27,785 nt of DNA from Silene noctiflora (GCA_009801015.1 VHZZ01000601.1:142459-170243); one strand, 5' to 3'; counted from the stretch's first letter, positions 10,428-21,175 are shown. Notes: generated by a model not told the origin, from the letters alone. Made by a program: numbers and translations.

Positions 10428-11294
10428 GATCCTCTGTCCCATTTTTATGTCTTATCGCGTGTCCTATTATCTTTATGTTATGATGCATCATCCTTTACAT
10501 AATAAAAAGAGACGTGCTTAATCCCGCACACAATTTTGTTTATCCAACACATTTTTTTCGACTTTAATTTACCCCTCTCACTTTTCACATCCAAATAAAG
10601 AGGAAGATAATAAAAAAAAAGTAAAGAAAACCTTGCCAAAAAAATACTCAGAATCTGCTGCTCCACCAGTCGGCCCATCACCACCCTCTTCTGCCTCCTC
10701 CCGGCACCAATCGAACTTGCATTCCTTCTCTCCCCCTCCGCAACGTCGACTACCACCTACACCAGCAGAACTTGCATTCCCCTTCTCAATCACCGCTAGT
10801 AGTCCCCTCAAGCCACCGCAATCTCCTCTAAAATAGCCACCGCAAGCGCCACTAGCGCCTTCTCAGTGCGCCCTCTTCGTAACGTCGACCCTACCCCCGC
10901 CAATTCGACGACCACCAACAATCACTCCTTCAACTACCCAAAATCCGAACCCTAATTGCGAAATCTTTTTTTTTTTTTTAAAATATTAATTCAATCGATT
11001 AAAACATGTGTGTTAATAAAACGACGAAATTATTTGTAATTCGTGCGAACTAAAATTCACAATTGTTGGTTGTTAGGTTTTGAGAGGGGAGAGAAGGGAA
11101 ATAAATTTTTATTTTTGTTTTTTTATACGAAGGTAGAATTGTAATAATGAGGTAAATTATATGGGATTAACAATATTGTGTGCGAAATTTAGCAAATACG
11201 AATAAAAATGACCGTCATTACTATAAAATCAATAACGTATCACAAGGAGGGGTAATGGTATAAAGAAATACGACACAAAATGGAACGGAGAATC
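10428..11294. mobile_element. Candidate TIR element with a GC-rich interior
   Basis: The left end GATCCTCTGTCCCATTTTTA (10428 on) and the inverted right end GATTCTCCGTTCCATTTTG (complement from 11294) match over roughly 28 bases with a few differences. An internal word (GCACACAATTTTGTT, about 10526) recurs inverted near 11165-11185. The interior 10640-10950 is clearly GC-richer and Pro/Ser-codon-like, but no Met-initiated gene or known domain is seen. No target-site duplication was recognised, so the superfamily is unknown. It ends about 94 bp upstream of the MIR396a TATA box. Confidence 0.45.
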
Positions 11295-11387
11295 GGGCGG
11301 TTTAATTAAGTTTGGTAAAAAAAAGAGGACCCATTGATATAGAAATTATTCTTCTCGGGATTGGTGGTAAAAGGACCTTATTTCTGC

Positions 11388-11395
11388 TATTTATA
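11388..11395 (+). promoter_or_regulatory. Probable TATA box of MIR396a
   Basis: TATTTATA followed about 30 bases later by the CT-rich CTTCACTCCCT (about 11408-11418) fits a plant pol II core promoter. It lies about 150 bases upstream of the miRNA hairpin. The assignment rests on position and motif only. Confidence 0.55.
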
Positions 11396-11534
11396 CCCAC
11401 TTCTCTTCACTCCCTAAACCTACGCTCTCTCTTTGCCTTCTTTAACCCTTGTTTCTTTCTTTCTTTTCTCCCCTCCCTATATTCTACTCTATATGCATCT
11501 AGGGTTTTGATATATTAATGAAGAAATAAATGGT

Positions 11535-11694
11535 GTTATTTGTATTTTTCCACAGCTTTCTTGAACTGCATCGTCTTTATTTTTATCACCAGATCCATCC
11601 ATCTATGGATGACTTAATTTGATAAATTAAAGAAAAAGGGCAGATTTAAATGATATGTTGTGGTTCAATAAAGCTGTGGGAAGAAACAGATAAG
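11535..11694 (+). ncRNA. MIR396a: MIR396a-type microRNA precursor
   Basis: The 5' arm (11548-11568) is TTCCACAGC...TTGAACTG, identical over 21 bases to my recollection of plant miR396a. The 3' arm (11663-11683) reads GTTCAATAAAGC...GGGAAG, the conserved miR396a-3p. The two pair over the whole duplex, and pairing continues into the basal stem (GTTATTTGTATTTT against the complement of AAGAAACAGATAAG). The terminal loop is about 94 bases, normal for plants. miR396 is known to guide cleavage of GRF transcription-factor mRNAs and so limits leaf cell proliferation. The pri-miRNA probably starts near 11420; its end is not visible. Confidence 0.95.
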
Positions 11695-12514
11695 ATCAAA
11701 CAACCTACCCTCTTCACCAAATTTGTGGTAATCGCAAATCCAAGATCTATCCTTTTATCATCATGAACTGGGTATCGATCTCTTTTATCTTCTCAATTAT
11801 TTTTCTTATGATGCTGTACGTTTTTCTGTCCGGTGAAAATTGTTAGGGTAATTTTCAGGCGTATGAAATGATATATGCCATTATATAATGTATTCTGTTT
11901 AACCTAAATGTTTAACTGGGTATGAAATTACTGTCATGTTTATGCAGAATATATGATTTGCATGACAAATGTTGTTTAATGGCATATTATTATTATTCAG
12001 GGTTAGTATCAGTAAATATAGATATGAGCATGAGCCATGCAGTAATAATTTTGGTACGATTAATATTTATTTGATTGGATGTAGAAAATAAATGAAGGGA
12101 TATGAAGAACTATTCATTCATTGATGTATGATGTGTTTGATACTTGTATTATTTACTGGTAACTGATTGATGGTTTGTATCAATATGGTCCCTTAGCCAG
12201 CTTCCTTTAGTGCTGGTTTTCTTGTTTTTCTCTTTGTCTTCTTCTTCTCCCTTATTTCTTTATCATATTCTTCTTTATCTTCCTTCCTTCCTTCCTTCTC
12301 ATTTTATTTTTAAATATAAATATAAATACAATGATGCTTAGTTGGTGCTCTTTTTAAATTCTTTCTGCATCAATTCAGCCATTCAATTCTTGCCCTTGTA
12401 CTCTACTTTTTGTGAATTCTATAAATTATACAGTAATTTTAAATACTGATGAGAATTTGTTTATTTGTTTATTTGTATTGAGTTAAAAATAAAATGATTT
12501 TTCCATTTTTCTAA
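11695..12514. other. MIR396a downstream region, no gene seen
   Basis: Probably includes the 3' part of the pri-miRNA. Contains a CTTC microsatellite (about 12278-12299) and TTTATTTG repeats. No coding frame supported. Confidence 0.5.
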
Positions 12515-12830
12515 GGGTCTCTTTGGCCTAACTTATAAAAATGAGATTCTATTTTTAAAAAATAGTTTTGCATAAATTGTTTCTTGAAAAAATTGTTGTG
12601 TTTGGCCAAAAGTCATAAGAAGATGTGAGATTTTGAGAAAATCGAAGATTTTGAGAAATAGAATCAGAAACTCATATTTTCTATTTCTGTTTTTAGGAGG
12701 TTATTTTGGTTTTTTGGTTTAAAAAAAAACTATTTTTACTTTTCCAAAAACTAGTGTTTAAACTAGTGTTTGACCCAACTTCTGTTTTTCTAATACAAAA
12801 ACAGTTTTAAAAACAAGGCCAAACAAGGCC
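12515..12830. mobile_element. Tourist/PIF-Harbinger-like MITE
   Basis: Ends GGGTCTCTTTGGCC (from 12515) and, inverted, GGCCTTGTTTGGCC (complement from 12830) agree at 10 of 14 bases. TAA flanks both sides (12512-12514 and 12831-12833), the Harbinger target duplication. The 316-bp interior is AT-rich with no coding. Confidence 0.7.
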
Positions 12831-12833
12831 TAA

Positions 12834-13273
12834 ATCTCTATTTGCTAATCAAAGTAAATACATCCGTTTTTCTCCCTTCCTTTCCTCTCCCATTGCCATT
12901 GATTATACAGAAATTTATATTCGCTAAGAAATATATGGTGTGCTATTTGGATTTGAAGGAGCAAATTACCAAAAAAAATGTTAAAATGGAAGTCTATTGT
13001 GCGTGAATTGGTGATTTAAATGTTATTACAAGAGTCTTTTGTGTTGATTTGGTCCGGTAATCCGTGATCAAGTAGCAATGTTTCGATAATGACTGATATT
13101 TTGTTTGTAATGTTATGTTGTATGGTGTATACTTGATTTGGTTCCTTAATCATGTGACATTTACATTTACATTTATTCTGGTCACTTGTCTGCCTTTGAT
13201 AAAAAGGTGTGATAATTTGTGTACAAGGATGAGTATTCGAAGCTTGAAAATTCAATAGGGGTGTCCCGAAGCA
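12834..13273. other. Intergenic, no gene seen
   Basis: AT-rich with no supported features. The minus-strand frame reaching into the neighbouring hAT element has no recognisable domain. Confidence 0.55.
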
Positions 13274-13281
13274 TGTATAAC

Positions 13282-13849
13282 CAGGGGCGGACCCAAAGGG
13301 GGGCTCGTGTGGGCATCTGCCCCTCATGAAGTTGCAGAAATAAATATTTACAAGTATCCATAATACAAACTAATTTAGTGTGACATAGTTGGTAGAAGTA
13401 TTAGAGTTTTATCTAGGAGATTGGGGTTCGATTCCTGCTACTTACAATTTTTTTTGGGTCAATCCATGTAATTTTTTGGCTATTTCAAATAGGATTTCCT
13501 TTCAAATAAATATGAAAAAATTGCTTGATACAAAAGAGGAGTATTATTTTTAAACCATTGAACCACTTGCATTTCTTTGTTAAATTAAGTACCAAAGTGT
13601 ATTATATTCTACAAAACAGGAGTATTATTTTTACATATATTTAGAATTTTAAGTATTTTAGAGAAAACATTATCTTTTAAAAAACGATATCTATAGATCC
13701 AATTATTTTTTCATTGTTTTACTTGTATATAATAACTAATTTAGGAAAAAAAAATTAAAATATAAAAATATTGTTTTAGACGCGCGTAAATATTTGTGTC
13801 AAAAAAATTTTAGTGCCCTCCTAACACTAAATTCCTGGATTCGCCAATG
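13282..13849. mobile_element. Non-autonomous hAT element (568 bp) with 8-bp TSD
   Basis: The left end CAGGGGCGGACCCA and the inverted right end CATTGGCGAATCCA are related, typical of the plant CAGGGGCGGA hAT class. TGTATAAC is duplicated at 13274-13281 and 13850-13857, the 8-bp hAT target site. No transposase remains; most of the interior is AT-rich. Confidence 0.88.
13378..13460 (+). repeat. tRNA-like (SINE-type) segment inside the hAT element
   Basis: TGACATAGTTGG (13381-13392) fits an A box and GGTTCGATTCC (13425-13435) is a perfect B box. A T-run follows at 13447-13454. This is either a SINE inserted in the element or tRNA-like sequence carried by the family. No separate target duplication was recognised. 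Confidence 0.55.
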
Positions 13850-13857
13850 TGTATAAC

Positions 13858-14741
13858 CGAATCTAGCTAGTATGTATTCTCGTTTTTTGACAAAAGAAAT
13901 AGTGAAACTACAGATAGCTCCTTTACTAATACTGAGTACTAATGAATGAATGTAGATGACGGACACGAGGGGTTGTAGGCAAATGCAAGGTGAGTTTGAT
14001 GATATAATCGGGTGTGTTTATGTTGGGAAGTTGGAAGGACACACATGACACAAGAAAGTGCAAATTTTAAGGGGTTGCCTTTAAAACCATTCACATGGAA
14101 ACTATGGTGTTAGGTGACGCCTTTTATTACAGGAATGGTGTATATATATAAAACAAAATTAACGACAAATAAGATTACACATTCAAATGTATATAAGCAT
14201 TGTACAATAAGGTATAAGTATCTGAGCTTATATGTATTTTTCTGAGCTAATTCAATGTTCAAATTTTTAATGCTAAATGAATGAGTTCAAATATTTTTAA
14301 ATAAAGCTCATATTCTTTAAAATAAAATTCGAATACTTTATTACAAAACTCATATTCTACCCGTACAACTTATACAACTGGTGGTATAGTTCATGAATTG
14401 TATTAACACCTACTTACTCTATGGCTGCCTATATCCACCGATTTCAACACCACTTTTCTTTGTTTTTTCTCTTTAATACTTTTACGACTATACTTTTTTT
14501 TTATTAAAAAAAGATGATGAGTTTTAACGAGCACCAATCAAGTGTTTTTGATAATCTACTTCGTAATAATTATTGCATGCATTATCTTACTTTGGACTTC
14601 TTTATGTAAACTCGGGTCATATCAGCATCAACCCAAAGCTACACTAATGATTGGAATTTCCGAGATTGATTGCAAATTACAACCATGAATATGTAAATTT
14701 AAAGGATTTTTTTTTATACGTAGGAGGAATTGTAATTTAAT
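13858..14741. other. Intergenic, no gene seen
   Basis: AT-rich; no open frame, repeat end or RNA gene supported. Confidence 0.55.
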
Positions 14742-14744
14742 TAA

Positions 14745-15127
14745 GGTAGTGTTTGAGAATATGGGATTGATTTCATTTTTGTGATATCAATTGTACAAAT
14801 TCAAATGTTTGAATTCAATTCCAAATCAAATTCTAAAACTGCGTTTGGAAAACCCATGGAATTGGAATTGAACTTGGACTAAACGGATATGGGTTGAGGT
14901 CATTGGATGTTTTATATATGAAAAAATTAAATGTTGTCTCGGAAAAAATATCATAAATAAAAATTTTGTGATGAAATTTGCGTTACAAAATAAAACGTAA
15001 GAAGTGATGAAACTGAAATGACTACTATATGTTAAATATTTGAGAACCCCAAATTTTAACTATCTTGGAATTGATAAGGAATTGAGTCAATTACAATTCC
15101 AAATCCTTGGGGTTCCTAAACACTTTT
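14745..15127. mobile_element. Harbinger-like MITE candidate (383 bp)
   Basis: The left end GGTAGTGTTTGAGAAT and the inverted right end AAAAGTGTTTAGGAAC share AGTGTTT..GAA, with TAA on both sides (14742-14744 and 15128-15130). Internal words such as GGAATTG recur in both orientations. The terminal match is moderate and TAA is common in AT-rich DNA, so the boundaries are tentative. Confidence 0.5.
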
Positions 15128-15130
15128 TAA

Positions 15131-15476
15131 TGTCTCAATTACGAAATTCAATTACAATTCGGTATGCATGTGGTGTAGGCTCCTCTTTGGCTCAAATAAG
15201 TTATATATAATAAACGACACATGCAACGGTCCAAGTCTGATCTCTTTCTTTGTCATTTGCTCAAACACAGTTATAATCTTCTCTACATTTTGTAATAAGT
15301 TTCAACTTCAACTATCGAATTCACGTAAGAGTCGTTTGCATCTTGCATCATCCTTGTATCCCACTTGGCTGTACGTGCTACCCGTACTAATCACAACTAA
15401 CCATCGATACCTCCATCTTATTATTTCCATGTGCTACCACTGTACCGACTACCAACTCGTATCCAACATAACACAA
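15131..15476. other. Intergenic, no gene seen
   Basis: The longest frame here (about 103 codons, 15168-15479) runs into the target duplication of the next element and shows no domain or signal I recognise. Confidence 0.5.
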
Positions 15477-15485
15477 TAGTAAATT

Positions 15486-15928
15486 CGGAAAATGCACACG
15501 CTGCCCTTGAACTTTGAAGTTTTGCCCGAAATACCCAATTTTTTTATCCGAAACATTTTAAGATGCCACAACTCATGTTTACGAGCTCAGAAAGTGACGG
15601 TTTTTTTTTTACATTGATCATCTTTCCGAGAACTACAACTTGGAAAAAAATATTGTCGAGTTTGGAATCCGTGACCATGAGATATGGTCACTCAAAGTTT
15701 GTTCGTTCAAAAAAACTTTGATATACAAAAACTCCTAGCAACGGGATCCAAATATGATAATCTTTTTTTTCAAATCTTAGTTCTCGAAAAGATAATCGAT
15801 TTGAAAAAAAAAATTATCAGTTTTTGAACTTGTAAACACGAGTTATGGGCTCTTAAAGTTTTTCGAATAAAAAAATTGGGTATTTCGGGCAAAACTTCAA
15901 AGTTCAGGGATACCGCGTGCATTTTCCG
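15486..15928. mobile_element. Foldback Mutator-like MITE with 9-bp TSD
   Basis: The ends CGGAAAATGCACACG and, inverted, CGGAAAATGCACGCG continue as inverted repeats for at least about 165 bp; the middle also pairs partly, so nearly the whole 443 bp is a degenerate palindrome. TAGTAAATT flanks it at 15477-15485 and 15929-15937. Long TIRs with a 9-bp target duplication are the Mutator signature. No coding capacity; the minus-strand frame here is incidental. Confidence 0.85.
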
Positions 15929-15966
15929 TAGTAAATTTAACAAAACTGATCCAACCATAAGTATAA

Positions 15967-15991
15967 ATACGGAGTATGTACTACTCCGTAT
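15967..15991. repeat. Short palindrome ATACGGAGTA-N5-TACTCCGTAT
   Basis: Perfect 10-bp arms (15967-15976, 15982-15991) around TGTAC. The arm carries the 9-mer TACGGAGTA that recurs across the window, so this may be a tiny transposon remnant. Confidence 0.8.
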
Positions 15992-17640
15992 GATTAGTTT
16001 GAGTATCTCTAAAAATAAAACCCACTACCACACTATATTTTGTGAGACCTAACATGTAGATACAAAGGTAGGTTTAAATTTTACCCAGGGTCGAAATATC
16101 AATCTTATCTACTTTCTAATCATAGTTTTTTTTCCCAAATAACTCGCTAGGGCTTTGACTTGGTCAGCCTGTATTTAGCTTTATCCCGAAGCTAACATGA
16201 AGTATATATGGTATCCTAGGCTAAACGTTTGTTTTAGTGTCAATTCTGTGAAAGCAGTGATATTGGTGAGTTAGCTGGAAATATAAAGCATCCTTCTGTT
16301 TTCATCACTTGATCAAACAATGATTCATTAAATTCTGATCATAAAAAGCAAATATATGTCCATATATAATAATAATTCAAAGTACAAAGTACAAACATGC
16401 ATGTTCCTGAAACTTGCTTGATTTGCGTTCAATTATTTTATTATCAGAATTAAAGAAGCGCGATCGATCTGCTAAACTCTGATATTTGTCTGCTGCGTTG
16501 GAAGATGTTAAGGGATACACACCATTTTTTTTGCGAAGAAATCAAGACCAAAAATTGTTAATTACGGAGTATAAACTTTAACTTTGTTTATGCATTGGGA
16601 TCAATTTATTTGTACCTAATCATGTTTCACTTTATGATGGTCAACTTTAGATTTTTATCAATCTTGTTCAGAAAAAGATAAACCAGCGCCCTAATCTATG
16701 TCATTTAGAAAACATAATTGCCTACTACCATTTTCTTTATTTATTTTAATTTGGATTGTTTTATTATGACTATTACCGTGTGTTCTACATCGGTGATGTA
16801 AATAAATATGGAAGATAAATTTATAAGTGTCCACCAAATTTAATACAGTACCCAATATTTTAATATGGCTTGTTCTAAAGCGGACAATCCTCTTGAAGAG
16901 GAGAACACATGTAGCATTCACGGGTCATGGACTTTAGACTCGATCTAGCATTATGTTTGCAAATCTCAAGTTTATGGGTGGTATGGTCGGGATGGATTGA
17001 ACCATGTCCTGGGACAGGGTTGACTGACCTAACCTTACGGGTTTAGTGGGCATGGCGGGCTAAGTTAGGTCGTACCCTAGGTGTTACAGGGTTAAGGGAG
17101 TTAGGGAGGGTCGACTTTGGTTCAGTTTAGTATGAAAATTAATTAGAGAGTCTAATATGAAAATTAAAGATCAAGCCAATGAAATTGTTAATTTGAATTG
17201 ACAATTGACAAATAATTAGACTAAGTCTATACAGTAAAGGAAAATTACCGTTTAAGATCTTAAAAAAAAAAAAAAAAAAAAAACGCTTAAACAAAAGTAA
17301 AGGGTGATTAAACAATTTAATAATGATGAGTACGTAGCTAAACCGTGTTAGTTTAAAAGCTAAAGTGAGTTTATGTATGAAACATAATCTTTTGGGAGAT
17401 TATTGTGTCTTTCTTCTTAAACCCGGACCACTTTTGGGAATGCTAAAAGCATTTCGAATTAAGCATACCATCTGATCTCTCTCATCCAGATTAATAGCTC
17501 TCCTTCCCCACAATTTGTAGTTCTTTAATGTGGTTGTTTTGCGAGCTTAAGGTTTGTATTCGATTGTTACATACATACATACGATTTGGTACGGCTTCTT
17601 GAGACGATGCACCATTTGATTCAAGTTTCATAAAGCTTAC
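15992..17640. other. Intergenic, no gene seen
   Basis: AT-rich with a TACGGAGTA copy at 16563-16571, a GC-richer tract at about 16975-17115 of unknown origin, and a 22-base A-run at 17262-17283. The 17400-17640 end may hold decayed upstream sequence of the strictosidine-synthase-like pseudogene. Confidence 0.5.
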
Positions 17641-18545
17641 ATGACCGGACCCAAGTCTGTAGCCTTCGATTGTAAAGGCCATGGTCCTTATGCTGGTATC
17701 TCTGATGGCCGTGTTATAAAGTGGGAAGGTCGCACAAAAAAATGGACGGAATTCGCTGTAACTAGTCCACATAGGTATGTTTCAAAATCCCGTAATAGTG
17801 TTTCAAAATCACGAGTTGTTTCTGGCCTGTATGAATAAGTTGGAATAGTTGCTCACATTTAATGAATTATTAATGGATAATAAATGAGGGTTATTAATCA
17901 AATAATTGTTGCTCTCATTTGATATTTTAGCATATAACCAACCATGTTTTGAGAGATTGAGTGTTTGGTAAATTATTGTAGGCCAAGACTCCGGAGCTGT
18001 TTATTTCACTGATACTAGTACTAAGTATCATCGATGGTAATTACTCCATATATATCTCAACTAAAAGAAAACCAACTTAAATATGTAATTTTATGTTTTA
18101 GGGAATATGTACAAGTAATGAAGACTTTCGATCACACACAAGATGATTATTGAAGTATGATACAAAGACTAAAACTGTTACCGTGTTACTTGATGGTTTG
18201 ACATTTGCAAATGGGGTTGCCCTAAGCGAAAAGAAAGACTTTGTCCTCGTTGCTGAAACAAGTGCATCTCAAATAAAAAGGCTTTGGCTCGTTGGGTCAA
18301 AAGTCGGAACTTATAAAATTTTCGTAAAACTTACTGGCAAGCCCGATAATATCAATCGGAACAAGAAAGGTGAATTTTGGGTAGCCCAAAATCCTTCCAA
18401 GCCTGTTAAGTTGAATCAAATCGGTGAAATTATGGAAAGTCTAGCTACGTCAATGATAGTCGATTCAAGTGACGTCATAGAATTTCGTAATAGCATCTGG
18501 ATTGGATCTGTTGTTCAACCTTATCTTCATTATAGTTTATTATAG
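17641..18545 (+). pseudogene. Strictosidine-synthase-like (SSL) pseudogene, introns retained
   Basis: Three pieces match the plant SSL family (six-bladed beta-propeller, secreted or vacuolar; most members lack strictosidine synthase activity). 17641-17774 reads TGPKSVAFDCKGHGPYAGIS and on to VTSPHR, ending at a GTATGT donor. 17982-18036 reads SGAVYFTDTSTKYHR, and 18102 onward continues W-EYVQ after a 65-bp intron. 18150-18543 reads LLKYDTKTKTVTVLLDGLTF, PDNINRNKKGEFWV and IWIGSVVQPYL. The N-terminal part with signal peptide is missing, about 60 residues that normally lie between pieces one and two are absent, and the frame is broken (in-frame TGA and shift) near 18145-18150. Retained introns point to decay of a genomic copy rather than a processed copy. 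No function expected. Confidence 0.85.
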
Positions 18546-19012
18546 TACTTGGTATTTAGGGTTCATTTGATATGTAGATTTTGTATACATTTGCATGAAC
18601 ATTTTAATTTTAAATAACCATTACCATTTTTTTCGCTCTTTAATCATTATAGCAATAATAAACAATAATCATATAAATAGGATGGAATTACGTACAATAT
18701 GGGATCGGAATCATGGAATTACGTATAATTTAGTGTGGCATAATAGATATATCATACAATAAGGAGCGCAGCGTATATGCAAAGCTGTCTGTGAATGAAA
18801 TAATGTTAAAACTTGAATGGCATATGTTTGGGCCTAAAGCCGCGGGTATTGGAATTGGAATTGGAATTGGCATATTCATTTGAGTATGCGTGGCCGAATA
18901 GTACGTACTAGATCTGATCTAGCATCATCATACTTTTCATAATTCGTATGATATGTCCACAAAATTGCCATTTCATATTGTCTGCCTTTTCTTACAACTC
19001 CCTCTCGTGGAC
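18546..19012. other. Intergenic, no gene seen
   Basis: AT-rich; a short ATTGGA hexamer run (about 18849-18870). No coding or RNA gene supported. Confidence 0.55.
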
Positions 19013-19306
19013 CACTCCGTCTACCCCTTTCTATTTAAAGTTCCTCTATTTTTATTATCATGTTTAATCATCGAGTTTATTTGGGGTATTTGTGAAGGGC
19101 ACTAGGTCAACATTCCTAGCTAGTACCATTGGTAAAATATTCGACTAATTTTCTATAACATCGTTTTATTTTAAATAGAATATTTATTTTAAATAGAATA
19201 TTTATTATTTTGCTTTATTAAATGTAATCCTAATATAGAAAGGACAATAATTGACTGAGACACCTCAAAATGGAAAAAGGACAACAAATGAGCGGGACGG
19301 AGGGAG
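19013..19306. mobile_element. Stowaway/mariner-like MITE, degraded left end
   Basis: The right end is clear: the complement from 19306 reads CTCCCTCCGTCCCGCTCATT, followed on + by TA at 19307-19308. The left end near CCACTCCGTCTACCCC (about 19010-19026) is only a weak match, so the left boundary is uncertain. An internal 18-bp tandem (TTTATTTTAAATAGAATA) lies around 19165-19203. Confidence 0.45.
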
Positions 19307-19308
19307 TA

Positions 19309-20242
19309 TACTACTACATTATTACTGTCATTTTTCACTAATTAACCGTATTCACTAATATGTTGACAATATACGTATGAATCAATTATTATAATGCCCC
19401 CATGCAGTAATTATAATGGTAAGACATGTACGTGAAAAATCCAGGCTCCTACTCTTTAATTATATAATTAATGAAATAAATCAATCTTATAGCTACCCAA
19501 TAAGTATATTCAGACTAATTTAATTAATTAATACACTAGTATATATAGACACTGCAAATTAAATCTAAGGCCAAACATTTATAATTTTATTTGCGGTGCC
19601 AATGTTATACCAGTACACTACCTACCATCTATGGAGTATGATTTTGTTGATTCAAGGAAAAGGGCTGACAGGAATAAAGCTTTATTTATAAATTAAAAAC
19701 ACCAACTCTTGTTTAATTGACGGTTATAAGCTTCTGATGTCTCACACGTCACAACTCCTTTTCCTTTACCTTGTGACCATTACGAGTAAGAATTTGTGAT
19801 TTATAAATGAGATTTCAGCATTTTCTCACAAAAATGAAGATAAAGTTGGGACTTTTAATTAAGAGGTAGGGTGAATGTGAGTTGTTGTAAAAGTAGATAG
19901 GAGGGCAAAAATGGTGTGCTGTTGTAAATATACTTATTGTGTAAGAATGATTTAATTACAGAATAATTTGTGGGTAAATCTTCTTGAATTTCCGTGAATA
20001 CTTTGTTATATACCATCATATCACTGCTGCAAAAGTAAGAATCTATATACTTCTTTTCAGAATGAAAAGACTACAGCATCCCAGTCTTATCACTTGAATA
20101 ATATACTTATATTGCATCTTAATTAACTAAACAAATTCACACAATTCATATTAACAAAAATTAAAGAAAATTATTGTAAATTATATATCCATGGACTCAC
20201 CTGACCATCTATATATATGATAATGCTGTTAATGAGTCATCA
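19309..20242. other. Intergenic 3' of MIR396b, no gene seen
   Basis: AT-rich; may include the end of the MIR396b primary transcript, which runs leftward. No open frame or repeat ends supported. Confidence 0.5.
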
Positions 20243-20375
20243 AGCCCTGGAAATAACCATGTTTTCCCACGGCTTTCTTGAACTTTCCTCGTCGAGTTCA
20301 TCTCCCGTTATATGTTTACATTGACACAAATGGAAGGAAAGTTCAAGAAAGCTGTGGAAAAGCATGGCAGGGCTC
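20243..20375 (-). ncRNA. MIR396b: MIR396b-type microRNA precursor
   Basis: On the minus strand the 5' arm (complement of 20339-20359) is TTCCACAGC...TTGAACTT, the miR396b mature form over 21 bases. The 3' arm (complement of 20263-20283) reads GTTCAAGAAAGCCGTGGGAAA. The arms pair almost fully (TTTTCCACAGC...CTTTCC against its complement) with one bulge and a G:U, and pairing resumes at the base (GAGCCCTG with CCCTGG complement). On the plus strand the arm at the mature position is TTCCCACGGC, not miR396, so the minus strand is the gene. The loop is about 55 bases. Known targets of miR396 are GRF mRNAs. Confidence 0.94.
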
Positions 20376-20974
20376 GTTCTATCTCTATTCGCTCTTGCTC
20401 GATTCCTACAACTCAATATTGCATAATAAGCTCATTTAATTTGAGAGAATTGTGAAGAAAAAAGAAGAGAAAATGGAGTAAGAAAATAGGCAAAGAGAGA
20501 AGAAATTGAAAAAGATGGCAAAGAGAAGGAAAAACAAGTAAAGGACCACACTAGCTATATGTAGTATGTGAAGCAGCTTTTGTAGAGGGGGTGGGGTGGG
20601 GTTGATTTTAAGGGAAGGGGGGAAGTTTTCAAGCACTCTCTATTTTATTTTATTTCAAAATCCTCGAATCGGGTTATAAGTCGAATCGGGTTATAGGGTT
20701 CACTAGATGAGTCGTATACAAGAATTAAAATTGATTGAATGTAATTTTATCGTCCGCAGGCGGAATAAATGTGCATTTCTAGCCGATTTAGTACAATTAT
20801 TATGGAGAGATATTTTAAGTTAAATTCCCCTAATTAAAAATTATGTGAGGTATGTTCAATGGCGTAACCAACCATATATAGAACATTGCCCTGACGAAGC
20901 AATTAAAACATGCTAAAAGTTTAGTCTTGAAAACACAACTAACAATTCAAGTGTGATCTCGGAACCTTAAATAA
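20376..20974. other. Presumed MIR396b promoter and 5' leader, minus strand
   Basis: On the minus strand 20460-20640 is strongly pyrimidine-rich (TTCTTCTC-type), like the leader of many plant pri-miRNAs. Candidate TATA-like words (CATATAG near 20560; AAATAAAATAAAATA near 20650) are not decisive. The minus-strand open frame here (Phe/Leu/Ser-rich) follows from the CT-richness. Confidence 0.4.
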
Positions 20975-20976
20975 TA

Positions 20977-21173
20977 CTACCTCCAAGTCTTTATGTTGGT
21001 TCCCTTTCTTTTGGGCACCAAAATTAAGGAAATGAATTTGGACCACACAAAACACCCTACCTCATATGGAATTGAATTTGGACCACACAAAACTTACCAA
21101 AAAAGAAAAGGGGAACCAACACTAAACTATCACCAAAAAGAAAACAGGAACCAACACTCAGACTTGGAGGGAG
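20977..21173. mobile_element. Stowaway-like MITE, CTCCCTCCAAGTCT family (197 bp)
   Basis: The left end CTACCTCCAAGTCTTTATGT and the inverted right end CTCCCTCCAAGTCTGAGTGT are close repeats that continue into TTGGTTCC, with TA on both sides (20975-20976, 21174-21175). Inside, GAATTTGGACCACACAAAAC occurs twice directly (about 21032 and 21074). The plus frame through it is not a gene. Confidence 0.82.
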
Positions 21174-21175
21174 TA

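Noticed and set aside
10478-10836. Overlapping frames on both strands (Pro/Ser-rich on +, Gly/Glu-rich on -)
   Set aside because: Explained by local GC-richness; no credible start, domain or splice structure.
20263-20283. miR396-like arm read on the plus strand
   Set aside because: It reads TTCCCACGGCTTTC, not the mature sequence; it is the star arm of the minus-strand gene.
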